The notes under the pieces are model-generated. The model was not told the origin of the DNA, did no database searches, and saw only the letters and a list, made by a program, of their open reading frames with translations. Below are positions 24,330 through 31,212 of a DNA stretch of 32,097 nucleotides, in pieces. The position numbers and the translations under genes were made by a program. Within the stretch, counting starts at the first letter, position 1. Every line of letters begins with the position of its first letter. Source of the DNA: Candidatus Gastranaerophilales bacterium (GTDB lineage: Bacteria > Cyanobacteriota > Vampirovibrionia > Gastranaerophilales > Gastranaerophilaceae); NCBI GenBank assembly GCA_947624645.1, contig CANQLG010000024.1:1-32097 (forward strand). Direction: 5' to 3'.

Positions 24330-24716
24330 ATGAAAATTTGTATTCCGACAAGTGAAGGCAAATTATGCGGGCATTTCGGTCATTGTGATTCATTTACATT
24401 TGCCGAAATTAACCCTGATACAAAAGAAATACTGAATATAGAAGAAAAAATTCCCGAAGGCGGTGTTTCTTGTAAAAGTACGGGGTGGATAGCTGAACAA
24501 GGTGTAAGTAAAGTCTTAGCAGGCGGAATGGGGGCAGGTCCTATAATGTCATTTGCTCAAAATGGTGTAGAAGTAATTGTAGGATGTCCTGAATTACCTA
24601 TCAGAGAAATAATTGAAAAATATTTATCCGATTCTCTTAATGCAGGTGTAAACTCTTGCGGCGGAGAAAGTCACGACAGCAAACACTGCCATCATTATTG
24701 TCATGGTCATAATTAA
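24330..24716 (+). CDS. NifX/NifB-type Fe-Mo cluster-binding family protein
   Basis: 128 residues of the dinitrogenase iron-molybdenum cofactor family (PF02579 type). Signatures: MKICIPTSEGKLCGHFGHCD at the start, VSCKST, KVLAGGMGAGPI (61-72), VIVGCPE, then a Cys/His-rich tail (residues ~108-128, CGGESHDSKHCHHYCHGHN) that could bind metal. No nif genes are present in this window, so a general metal or Fe-S carrier role is more likely than nitrogen fixation. Strong Shine-Dalgarno AAGGAGAT 8 nt upstream. It is a single gene with its own promoter and terminator. Family firm, role unknown. Confidence 0.88.
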   Translation: MKICIPTSEGKLCGHFGHCDSFTFAEINPDTKEILNIEEKIPEGGVSCKSTGWIAEQGVSKVLAGGMGAGPIMSFAQNGVEVIVGCPELPIREIIEKYLSDSLNAGVNSCGGESHDSKHCHHYCHGHN

Positions 24717-24726
24717 ATTAATAATA

Positions 24727-24760
24727 TTAAGGCAGGCGATTAAAACCTGCCTTAAATTTT
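24727..24760 (+). terminator. Intrinsic terminator
   Basis: 10-bp stem TTAAGGCAGG (24727-24736) with CCTGCCTTAA (24746-24755), a 9-nt loop, then an A/T-rich tail with TTTT. It closes the NifX-like gene. Confidence 0.8.
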
Positions 24761-24784
24761 ATAAACTAAAAATGATTATTTAAG

Positions 24785-24813
24785 TTGTTTAAAAAGATTT
24801 TTTCCGTTAAAAT
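24785..24813 (+). promoter_or_regulatory. Candidate kdsA promoter
   Basis: TTGTTT (24785-24790), a 17-bp spacer and TAAAAT (24808-24813) predict a start near 24820 and a leader of about 20 nt containing GGGG before the ATG. Confidence 0.45.
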
Positions 24814-24839
24814 AACATTGTTACAAGCGGGGTGAAAAA

Positions 24840-25655
24840 ATGGTTAATAAAATTAAATTAAACAGGTTTGAGATAGGTGCTGATAAATTAACCATACTTG
24901 CAGGTCCTTGTGCTGTTGAATCAAAAGAGATTCTTTTCAAAACTGCAGAATATTTAAAAAATTTAACCGCTCAGCTTGGGATTAATTACGTTTTTAAAGC
25001 TTCTTACGATAAAGCAAACAGAAGTTCCATTCATTCGTACCGTGGTTTAGGTATTGAAAAAGGACTTGAACTGTTAAGTGAAGTAAAAAAAGAATTTAAC
25101 GTTCCTATTGTTACCGATATCCATAACCCGCAAGAAGCCGAAATTGCAGCAGAAGTTGCTGATATTATACAAATTCCGGCATTTTTATGCAGACAGACGG
25201 ATTTACTTGTTGCTGCAGCTAAAACTGGTAAAATAATAAACATTAAAAAAGGTCAGTTTTTGGCTCCTCAACAAATGAAATCTATTGCCAATAAAGTAAT
25301 TGAATCAGGAAATGACAAAATAACCATAACGGATAGAGGCGTTACATTCGGGTATAACAATTTGGTATCTGATATGAGAGCTATTCCTATTATTCAAGAG
25401 ATGGGATACCCCGTTATATTTGATGCTACACATTCTGTTCAGCTCCCTGGGGGCTGCGGGGACAGTTCTTCAGGAGAAAGAAAATTTGTTCCGGTTCTTG
25501 CAAAAGCAGCGACAGCGGCAGGAGTTAACGGTCTTTTCTTTGAAGTTCATCCTAACCCCGATAGTGCTCTTTGCGACGGAGCTAATATGATTAACTTTAA
25601 TCAGGCTAAAGAGATATTCTCTATCTGCAACGAAATATTTAATTTAGTTAAATAA
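24840..25655 (+). CDS. kdsA: 3-deoxy-8-phosphooctulonate synthase (Kdo-8-P synthase)
   Basis: Condenses arabinose-5-phosphate with phosphoenolpyruvate to Kdo-8-phosphate for the inner core of lipopolysaccharide. 271 residues, TIM barrel. Motifs: LAGPCAVES (20-28), FKASYDKANRSS (52-63), DIIQIPAFLCRQTDLL, GQFLAPQQMK, ATHSVQLPGG and FFEVHPNPDSALCDG. Cys24 in GPCAVES corresponds to the metal-ligand cysteine of Aquifex-type (class II) enzymes, whereas the E. coli enzyme has Asn there, so this one is predicted to need a divalent metal. Its presence implies an outer membrane with Kdo. A terminator starts at the stop codon. Near certain. Confidence 0.96.
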   Translation: MVNKIKLNRFEIGADKLTILAGPCAVESKEILFKTAEYLKNLTAQLGINYVFKASYDKANRSSIHSYRGLGIEKGLELLSEVKKEFNVPIVTDIHNPQEAEIAAEVADIIQIPAFLCRQTDLLVAAAKTGKIINIKKGQFLAPQQMKSIANKVIESGNDKITITDRGVTFGYNNLVSDMRAIPIIQEMGYPVIFDATHSVQLPGGCGDSSSGERKFVPVLAKAATAAGVNGLFFEVHPNPDSALCDGANMINFNQAKEIFSICNEIFNLVK

Positions 25656-25687
25656 AAAAGACAGTATTTGTTTAAATACTGTCTTTT
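25656..25687. terminator. Bidirectional intrinsic terminator
   Basis: 14-bp perfect stem: AAAAGACAGTATTT (25656-25669) with AAATACTGTCTTTT (25674-25687), 4-nt loop. It lies between the convergent kdsA and flotillin genes and can end both transcripts. Confidence 0.85.
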
Positions 25688-25705
25688 AAATATTAAAAAC
25701 AAAAA

Positions 25706-27265
25706 TTATTCTTTATCATTAGCCGGCGGATTTTCTTCATCTTTGTTTTCTGCACCGACTTTTCCTAATATTTGCGGGAGTTCAATTCCTGCCTGATTAG
25801 CTAAATCATGCATTGCAGGCAATGCCTTAATTAAATCACGCATAAAATTTGCGGTTGTAGAACCTTTATCAGAACCGGTTCCACCATCCCATACAGTGAT
25901 TTTATCAAATTTAATATTTTTAATTGCTTCAACCTGTTGTGCAACAATACTTTCAATTTTTTCAATCATTAAGAAGCTTGTGGCAATTTCAGGTTTATTG
26001 TTAGAAATTTTAACGAGTTCTTCATACCCTTTAGCCTTAGCTTCAAGCACTGCTTTCACACCCTCAGCTTCCGCAAAATATCTGGCTCTTATAGCATCAG
26101 CTTCACCGAGAGCAATTCTTCTTTGTCTTTCAGCTTCCGCATCAGCTTCAACCTGAATTTTTAATTTTTCTACTTCTTGTCTTGCCAGTTCTTCTTTCTT
26201 TAATTTAGCTTCTTCCTGTTCTTTTTGAGCCATTAAAACATCACGTTGTGCATTTGCCTTTGCAACTTCACCCAGCTTTAATGCTTCAGCCTGTTTGACG
26301 GCAAGAGTTGCATTATAATCAGCTATTTCAGCTTTCGCTTTGTTTTCACCTTCGACGGCTTCAGCTTCCAACATTGCCGTTTTAATACGCTGGTCTTTTT
26401 GTGCGTTTGTTTTCCCTATTTGAGTTTGTGCAATTTGCTCTGCAACTTGTACTTCTTTTATCTTGTTAGCTTCTGCTTCACCTATAACGGCTGTTGAATT
26501 AATATTTGCGGTTTGAACACGTTGTTCTTTCTCTGCATTTGTTTTACCTATTAATGTTTGAGCCGTTTGTTCAGCTACTTGTACTTCTTTTTCTTTATTA
26601 GCTTCTGCTTCACCTACGGCACCCAGCTTTTCCTGTTGAGCTACCTCTACTTTTGCTTTGTTTATAGCTTCTGCTGCTGCCTTTTTTCCTATTGCATCAA
26701 TATATCCCGATTCATCGGTTATATCTTTAATGTTTACGTTTATGATTTCCAATCCGATTTTATTTAACTCTGTATTTACGTTACCGTTAATTTGTTCAAG
26801 AAATTTTTCTCTGTCCTGATTAATTTCTTCAATTGTTAATGTTGCGATAGAAAGACGTAATTGACCTAAGATAATATCGCTTGCTTGAGTTATAATATCT
26901 TGTTTACTCAAGCCCAATAGACGTTCTGCCGCATTTATCATTATATTTTCTTTTGTGGAAATACCAAAAGTAAATGTTGCAGGTACGGCAACTCTGATAT
27001 TTCCCTTTGATAATGCACCTCTTAAATCAATATCCGTTGTCATCGGTTCTAATGATAACACTCCGTAGTCTTGTATTAACGGAATAACAAAAGTACCCCC
27101 GCCATGTACACATTTTGCGGTAGTGTTTCCTTGTGTCTTACCATATACTACTATAATTTTGTTTGACGGACATCTTTTATACTGATTAGCTATAAATATC
27201 AATATAGCCAAAAAGATTAATGCCGGTATTCCAAAAGATACCATAAACATTGGATTTAAATACAT
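25706..27265 (-). CDS. Flotillin-family SPFH/band 7 protein
   Basis: 519 residues, resembling YuaG/FloT scaffold proteins of membrane microdomains. One N-terminal membrane segment (residues ~9-27) is followed by an SPFH domain (~30-200; VVYGKTQGNTTAKCVHGGGTFVIP, LRGALSKGNIRVAVPATFTFGI). A long Ala/Glu/Lys coiled coil (~195-420) rich in EA/AE pairs comes next, then a C-terminal oligomerisation part (IEKIESIVAQQVEAIKNIKFDKITVWDGG). Residues 218-261 and 262-305 are a near-identical tandem 44-residue duplication. AAAGGAGAGG precedes the start. The NfeD-like gene ends 17 nt upstream, the usual flotillin-NfeD pairing. Family certain, local role unknown. Confidence 0.93.
   Translation of the reverse strand: MYLNPMFMVSFGIPALIFLAILIFIANQYKRCPSNKIIVVYGKTQGNTTAKCVHGGGTFVIPLIQDYGVLSLEPMTTDIDLRGALSKGNIRVAVPATFTFGISTKENIMINAAERLLGLSKQDIITQASDIILGQLRLSIATLTIEEINQDREKFLEQINGNVNTELNKIGLEIINVNIKDITDESGYIDAIGKKAAAEAINKAKVEVAQQEKLGAVGEAEANKEKEVQVAEQTAQTLIGKTNAEKEQRVQTANINSTAVIGEAEANKIKEVQVAEQIAQTQIGKTNAQKDQRIKTAMLEAEAVEGENKAKAEIADYNATLAVKQAEALKLGEVAKANAQRDVLMAQKEQEEAKLKKEELARQEVEKLKIQVEADAEAERQRRIALGEADAIRARYFAEAEGVKAVLEAKAKGYEELVKISNNKPEIATSFLMIEKIESIVAQQVEAIKNIKFDKITVWDGGTGSDKGSTTANFMRDLIKALPAMHDLANQAGIELPQILGKVGAENKDEENPPANDKE
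26351..26614 (-). repeat. In-frame 132-bp tandem duplication in the flotillin gene
   Basis: Two copies, 26483-26614 and 26351-26482, each encode 44 residues starting GEAEANK-KEVQVAEQ-AQT and continuing IGKTNA-K-QR. They differ at scattered positions, so the duplication is not recent. It lengthens the coiled coil in phase. Confidence 0.9.
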
Positions 27266-27282
27266 TTTTCCTCTCCTTTAAA

Positions 27283-27834
27283 TTATATTTTCTTAGTTAC
27301 ATATATTTTATTATTTTCAACCTTAATAACCTTAACGGGGCAAAACGCTTCTATTAGTTCATCATCACTATTTACAGCTTCTAATATTGATAGTCTGCCG
27401 TTAAAATCAATTTCAATCTGGCCTTCTTTTTTTGCAGAAATATTTATATAAGCTTTGCCTTCTTTTCCGGTTAATGTTGTATAATCACATATAACTTTTT
27501 TATTTAATTTTTTGATACTAAACATAAGATATGCGGATAAATACATAAAAAGGAATCCAACAACAATTCCTATTATAAAAGCAACTTTATATGAAGTTTG
27601 AAATTGAACGGCACAAGCAAGCCCGCTCCAGCCAAAACCCATAAAAAAAGCTAATATTGACTGAAAAGAAACAAAATTAAATGATACATCCGTTTCTGTT
27701 ATTGCATCAAAATTTGAGTCTACCTCAACATCACCGCCTGCTATTAAGAACACTACCATTTTTATTATATATAGCACGGTTGAAAAAATAGCAGTAAACA
27801 TAAATATGTTATATAAGCTTAATATATCAGTCAT
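27283..27834 (-). CDS. NfeD-like membrane protein, flotillin partner
   Basis: 183 residues. Three membrane segments (about 8-32, 58-80 and 84-107) are followed by a C-terminal beta-rich domain of OB-fold type (TLTGKEGKAYINISAKKEGQIEIDF ... CPVKVIKVENNKIYVTK), the layout of YuaF/YqiJ-type NfeD proteins that accompany flotillins. AAGGAGAGG precedes the ATG. It is the first gene of a two-gene minus-strand operon with the flotillin. TATAAT on the minus strand at 27863-27858 is a possible -10, without a good -35. Confidence 0.82.
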   Translation of the reverse strand: MTDILSLYNIFMFTAIFSTVLYIIKMVVFLIAGGDVEVDSNFDAITETDVSFNFVSFQSILAFFMGFGWSGLACAVQFQTSYKVAFIIGIVVGFLFMYLSAYLMFSIKKLNKKVICDYTTLTGKEGKAYINISAKKEGQIEIDFNGRLSILEAVNSDDELIEAFCPVKVIKVENNKIYVTKKI

Positions 27835-27921
27835 AACCTCTCCTTTTCCTAAATTCTATTATATTATTTATATTTTTGTATCATTCTTTTATATTAAATT
27901 ATAATATTTCAGAGGTTGTAA

Positions 27922-27972
27922 ATGTATAAATTAAAGCTTAATAGGACTAAATGCTTTTTAGGAGTATTATAA
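27922..27972 (+). CDS. Possible 16-residue small ORF
   Basis: ATG to TAA encoding a basic 16-residue peptide (MYKLKLNRTKCFLGVL), with AGAGG (27911-27915) 6 nt before the ATG. It lies in the 179-bp gap between the flotillin operon and dapA, on the opposite strand. No promoter is evident. An ORF this short with such a site can arise by chance. Confidence 0.15.
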   Translation: MYKLKLNRTKCFLGVL

Positions 27973-28013
27973 ATATTTTACTTTTCCACTTCCCTGTATT
28001 TAAGTGTATATAA

Positions 28014-28898
28014 TTATATAGAATAATTATTTAATACAGTATATAGTTCCTTTTTCTCTTCCTCGTCAAGCGTTACAAGAGGTTTTCTTACATATTCCTT
28101 TATCAGTCCGAAATGAGCAAGTGCTGCTTTAACAGGTACCGGATTCGGTGCCATAAATAGTTTTCTGAATAACGGATATAAGTAAATATGTTTTTTAAGT
28201 GCTTCTTTATTATTGCCTGACTTGAATGCAGATACCATGTCTTTAAGGTCTTTACCTGCAATATGTGAAGCGACACTTATTACGCCTGATGCGCCAAGTG
28301 ACATCATAGGCAATGTAAGGCTGTCATCACCCGAATACACTGCAAAATCATCCGGACACATTGATTTTATATCACTGATTAAGTCTAAATCCGAATTACT
28401 TTGTTTAACGGCAACTATATTTTTAAATTCTTTCGCAAGTTTTGCAATTGTAACGGGCTGCATATTTACGCCCGTTCTTCCGGGAATATTATACAATATT
28501 ATCGGTAAATCAACCGATTTTGCAATAGCACTAAAATGCTCATACATTCCCTTTTGAGAAGGTTTGTTATAATACGGAACAACCGTTAATATAGCATCAG
28601 CTCCGAGTTCTTTTGCTTTTATTGACGAATTAACAGCTGTTTCGGTTGAGTTGGAGCCTGCACCCATTATAAGTTTTACTCTGCCGTTCACAACTTTTTT
28701 AACGAATTTAAAAATCTCATATTCTTCTTCATGCGACAAAGTAGGAGTTTCCCCTGTCGTTCCTGCAACCAATATTGCATCAGAGCCTGTATTTAACAAA
28801 TGATTAACAAGTTTTTCCAATGCAGGATAGTCAATACTTAAATCCTCATTAAAAGGTGTTATCATTGCAGTAATTACATCGCCAAAATCATATCTCAT
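28014..28898 (-). CDS. dapA: 4-hydroxy-tetrahydrodipicolinate synthase
   Basis: Condenses pyruvate with aspartate semialdehyde in the lysine/diaminopimelate route, feeding peptidoglycan. 294 residues, TIM barrel. Motifs: GTTGETPTLSHEE (46-58), the catalytic tyrosine Y136 in YNIPGRTGVN and the Schiff-base lysine K165 in VAVKQSN, plus SGDDSLTLPMMSLGASGVISV. AGGGAGG is 7 nt before the ATG. It follows asd with a 12-nt gap, so substrate supply and use are co-expressed. Near certain. Confidence 0.97.
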   Translation of the reverse strand: MRYDFGDVITAMITPFNEDLSIDYPALEKLVNHLLNTGSDAILVAGTTGETPTLSHEEEYEIFKFVKKVVNGRVKLIMGAGSNSTETAVNSSIKAKELGADAILTVVPYYNKPSQKGMYEHFSAIAKSVDLPIILYNIPGRTGVNMQPVTIAKLAKEFKNIVAVKQSNSDLDLISDIKSMCPDDFAVYSGDDSLTLPMMSLGASGVISVASHIAGKDLKDMVSAFKSGNNKEALKKHIYLYPLFRKLFMAPNPVPVKAALAHFGLIKEYVRKPLVTLDEEEKKELYTVLNNYSI

Positions 28899-28910
28899 AA
28901 TAAAACCTCC

Positions 28911-29927
28911 CTAAAATACCTGCATTTCAATAACCTTTTCGGCTATTCTTACGGTATTTAATGCCGCACCTATTCTAAGGTTATCTGCTACACACCAAAA
29001 CGTAATTGCGTTATCAAAAGCAATATCTTTTCTTATCCTGCCGACATACACAGGGTTTGTATTTGCAGCCATAACTGCCGTAGGAAATTCATAATTTGCG
29101 GGGTCATCAATAACCTTAACACCCCAAGCGTTTTCTAAAATTTCTCTTGTTTTTTCCGCCGTAATTTCTTTTTCAAATTCAACCGTAACAGCTTCCGAGT
29201 GACCTATAAATACAGGAACTCTGACTGCCGTGCAAGATATAGGTGTATTGGGGTTTAAGTGAAGAATTTTTCTTGTTTCATTTGTTACTTTCATTTCTTC
29301 TTTTGTATAGCCGTTGTCGCAAAATACATCTATTTGAGGTATACAGTTATATGCTATCGGCTTTTTAAATACTTTATTTTCAAATGTTTTACCTTCATTG
29401 ACTGCAATTGTATTTTCTTTAAGTTCATTTATTGCGGCTAGTCCTGCTCCTGATACCGACTGATACGTACTTATAACCATTCTTTTAATGCCCGCATAGT
29501 CATGTAATGGTTTTAAAACCAACATCAATTGAGATGTTGAACAATTTGGATTTGCTATTATACCTTTATGAGTTCTTATATCCTCATCATTTACACCGAC
29601 AATTACAAGCGGAACATCTTTTTCCATCCTGAATGCACTTGAGTTATCAATGTATACTGCACCTCGTTTAACTGCTTCTTTTGCTAAAGCCAAACTTGTT
29701 GAACCGCCTGCAGAAGCTAAAACTATATTTATCCCAACAAAAGCCTCGGGAGTTGCTTCTATAACCGTATAATCTTTTCCCTTAAATTGTATTTTTTTAC
29801 CCGCACTTTTTTTACTTGCAAGGAATTTTATATCCTCATATATAACGTTATTTTCTTCCAATATTTTTAAAATGTTTCTGCCTACTACGCCTGTTGCGCC
29901 TAATACTCCAATTACGGGTTTTCTCAT
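28911..29927 (-). CDS. asd: Aspartate-semialdehyde dehydrogenase
   Basis: Reduces aspartyl phosphate to aspartate semialdehyde, the branch point for lysine, diaminopimelate, threonine and methionine. 338 residues. The NADP-binding loop is VLGATGVVGRNIL (8-20), the active-site cysteine C129 lies in NPNCSTSQL, and STYQSVSGAG, RVPVFIGHSEAV and the C-terminal VADNLRIGAALN are typical. GAGG is 7 nt before the ATG. TATAAT on the minus strand (29964-29959) could be the -10 for the asd-dapA operon, giving a leader of about 25 nt. Near certain. Confidence 0.97.
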   Translation of the reverse strand: MRKPVIGVLGATGVVGRNILKILEENNVIYEDIKFLASKKSAGKKIQFKGKDYTVIEATPEAFVGINIVLASAGGSTSLALAKEAVKRGAVYIDNSSAFRMEKDVPLVIVGVNDEDIRTHKGIIANPNCSTSQLMLVLKPLHDYAGIKRMVISTYQSVSGAGLAAINELKENTIAVNEGKTFENKVFKKPIAYNCIPQIDVFCDNGYTKEEMKVTNETRKILHLNPNTPISCTAVRVPVFIGHSEAVTVEFEKEITAEKTREILENAWGVKVIDDPANYEFPTAVMAANTNPVYVGRIRKDIAFDNAITFWCVADNLRIGAALNTVRIAEKVIEMQVF

Positions 29928-30032
29928 TTTCCATCCTCACTTTTATTTATTTTTTTCAATTATATTACAAAATGATATTTATTTATTGTAAATAAATATT
30001 AAAGAAATTCAGACTATTATACTTGTGTATAC

Positions 30033-30061
30033 TTTACGAATCTGTTTTCTTGTTGTATAAT
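30033..30061 (+). promoter_or_regulatory. Orphan sigma70-type promoter
   Basis: TTTACG (30033-30038), exactly 17 bp, then a perfect TATAAT (30056-30061). The predicted start is near 30068. No plus-strand gene lies downstream; a U-tailed terminator follows 30 nt later. Confidence 0.55.
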
Positions 30062-30067
30062 TATCCT

Positions 30068-30136
30068 GTTATTAATGTTTCGGCTAGTGTAAATATTGCA
30101 AGTTCTTAAATCTTACTTAAAACTTGCATTTTTTTT
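30068..30136 (+). ncRNA. Candidate small RNA, about 70 nt
   Basis: The space between the orphan promoter and the terminator (30097-30136) holds no ORF longer than five codons with a ribosome site. The predicted transcript is about 69 nt: a single-stranded 5' part of about 29 nt and a 3' terminator hairpin, the shape of many trans-acting sRNAs. It is antisense to nothing annotated and lies 3' of the minus-strand dehydrogenase gene. Promoter and terminator are seen; the RNA itself is inferred. Confidence 0.4.
30097..30136 (+). terminator. Intrinsic terminator oriented on the plus strand
   Basis: TGCAAGTT (30097-30104) pairs with AACTTGCA (30121-30128). Inside, TTAA/TTAA pair after a bulged C. 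Eight T residues follow (30129-30136). On the minus strand the tail is only ATATTTAC, so it suits a plus-strand RNA better, although it may also slow transcription leaving the dehydrogenase gene. Confidence 0.75.
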
Positions 30137-30142
30137 GCGTTT

Positions 30143-31144
30143 TTATACCTGATTTTCAACAGGTTCAAAATTTATAAAGCGGTTTAAATTATCCAAAGTC
30201 ATATTCATTATCCTATTTACTGCTTCTTTTGTATCGTAAGCAATGTGGGGTGTAACAATAACATTATCAAGATTTAATAATTTACCGTTAATTAAGGAAG
30301 TTCTGAGATTTTTTAGATTAAGATTTTCTCCGGGGCGTTTATTTGATATGGTATCTTCAAATTCCAACACATCTAAAGCCGCTCCCCTTATTCGTTTATC
30401 CAATAATGCATTATATAAAGCTTCAGTATCAATAAGTTCTCCTCGTGCGGTATTTACTATTATTGCTTCTTCTTTCATTAGGGCAATTTTTGCTTCATCT
30501 ATTAAATGATAACTGTTAGAAGTTAACGGAGTGTGTAAAAGAATTATATCCGATAACTTGCATAATGTATCAATATCAGCATATTTTACATTATAAGTTT
30601 CTTGTATTTCTTTATTCGGATATACATCATGACAAATTACGTTCATCGAAAATCCTTTAGCAATTTTTATGGATTTTGAGCCGATAGAACCTGTGCCTAT
30701 TATTCCTATCGTTTTATCAAAAAGTTCCATGCCAAAAGTTTCGGGGTACATATCACCCAATTTTAATTCGTTAGCCCCGTAGCAAATTCTGCGAATTAAA
30801 TTTAGTAATATTCCGAAAGTAAATTCTGCAACGGTATAGTCACCATAGTGTGGAGTATTTGCAACTGTTATACCTTTTTCTTTGCAATAGTCCGTATCAA
30901 TATGACTATAACCGACAGAACGAGTTAATATAAGTTTTAAATCTTTAAATTTTATCAAAGTTTCTTTTGTCAATCTTGAGGCAGTAAAAACAGATATTAT
31001 TTGTGCATTTTCTTCCCTGTTTGTAAGCTCTGATTCAGGCAAAAGCTCATCTTCATTAAACTCCATATTAATTTTATCTATTAAAGCCTGTTCAAAAAAC
31101 TTACGTTCATAACCTTTTACGTCATAAAAAATAACAGTCTGCAT
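30143..31144 (-). CDS. D-isomer-specific 2-hydroxyacid dehydrogenase (D-lactate dehydrogenase-like)
   Basis: NAD-dependent reduction of a 2-oxo acid to the D-hydroxy acid. 333 residues. The nucleotide loop is GIIGTGSIG (147-155), and the catalytic triad is R234 in NTARGEL, E261 in ALDVLEFED and H300 in VTPHIAY. The insertion after E261 (NKRPGENLNLKNL) and the overall length are like fermentative D-lactate dehydrogenases, so pyruvate is the best guess, but phosphoglycerate or other acids cannot be excluded. GAGGAG is 7 nt before the ATG. It is a single gene on the minus strand. Confidence 0.9.
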   Translation of the reverse strand: MQTVIFYDVKGYERKFFEQALIDKINMEFNEDELLPESELTNREENAQIISVFTASRLTKETLIKFKDLKLILTRSVGYSHIDTDYCKEKGITVANTPHYGDYTVAEFTFGILLNLIRRICYGANELKLGDMYPETFGMELFDKTIGIIGTGSIGSKSIKIAKGFSMNVICHDVYPNKEIQETYNVKYADIDTLCKLSDIILLHTPLTSNSYHLIDEAKIALMKEEAIIVNTARGELIDTEALYNALLDKRIRGAALDVLEFEDTISNKRPGENLNLKNLRTSLINGKLLNLDNVIVTPHIAYDTKEAVNRIMNMTLDNLNRFINFEPVENQV

Positions 31145-31212
31145 TTTGTTCTCCTCTTAAAATAAAGTATCAAAGAAGAACAAAATTTGAATTAGCCTGT
31201 AAGATATAAATA

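Noticed and set aside
26351-26614. Regular repeats suggesting a CRISPR array
   Set aside because: Only two 132-bp units, translated in frame within the flotillin coiled coil, with no short repeat-spacer pattern.
28007-28020. 14-bp palindrome TATATAATTATATA as an operator or terminator
   Set aside because: All A/T in an A/T-rich gap at the end of dapA, with no G/C core and no T-run; likely chance.
28213-28557. 114-codon open frame antisense to dapA
   Set aside because: Shadow of a well-conserved gene; no ribosome site and no recognisable protein.
29928-30142. Lysine riboswitch upstream of asd-dapA
   Set aside because: The predicted asd leader is only about 25 nt and contains no multi-helix structure or conserved lysine-riboswitch core.
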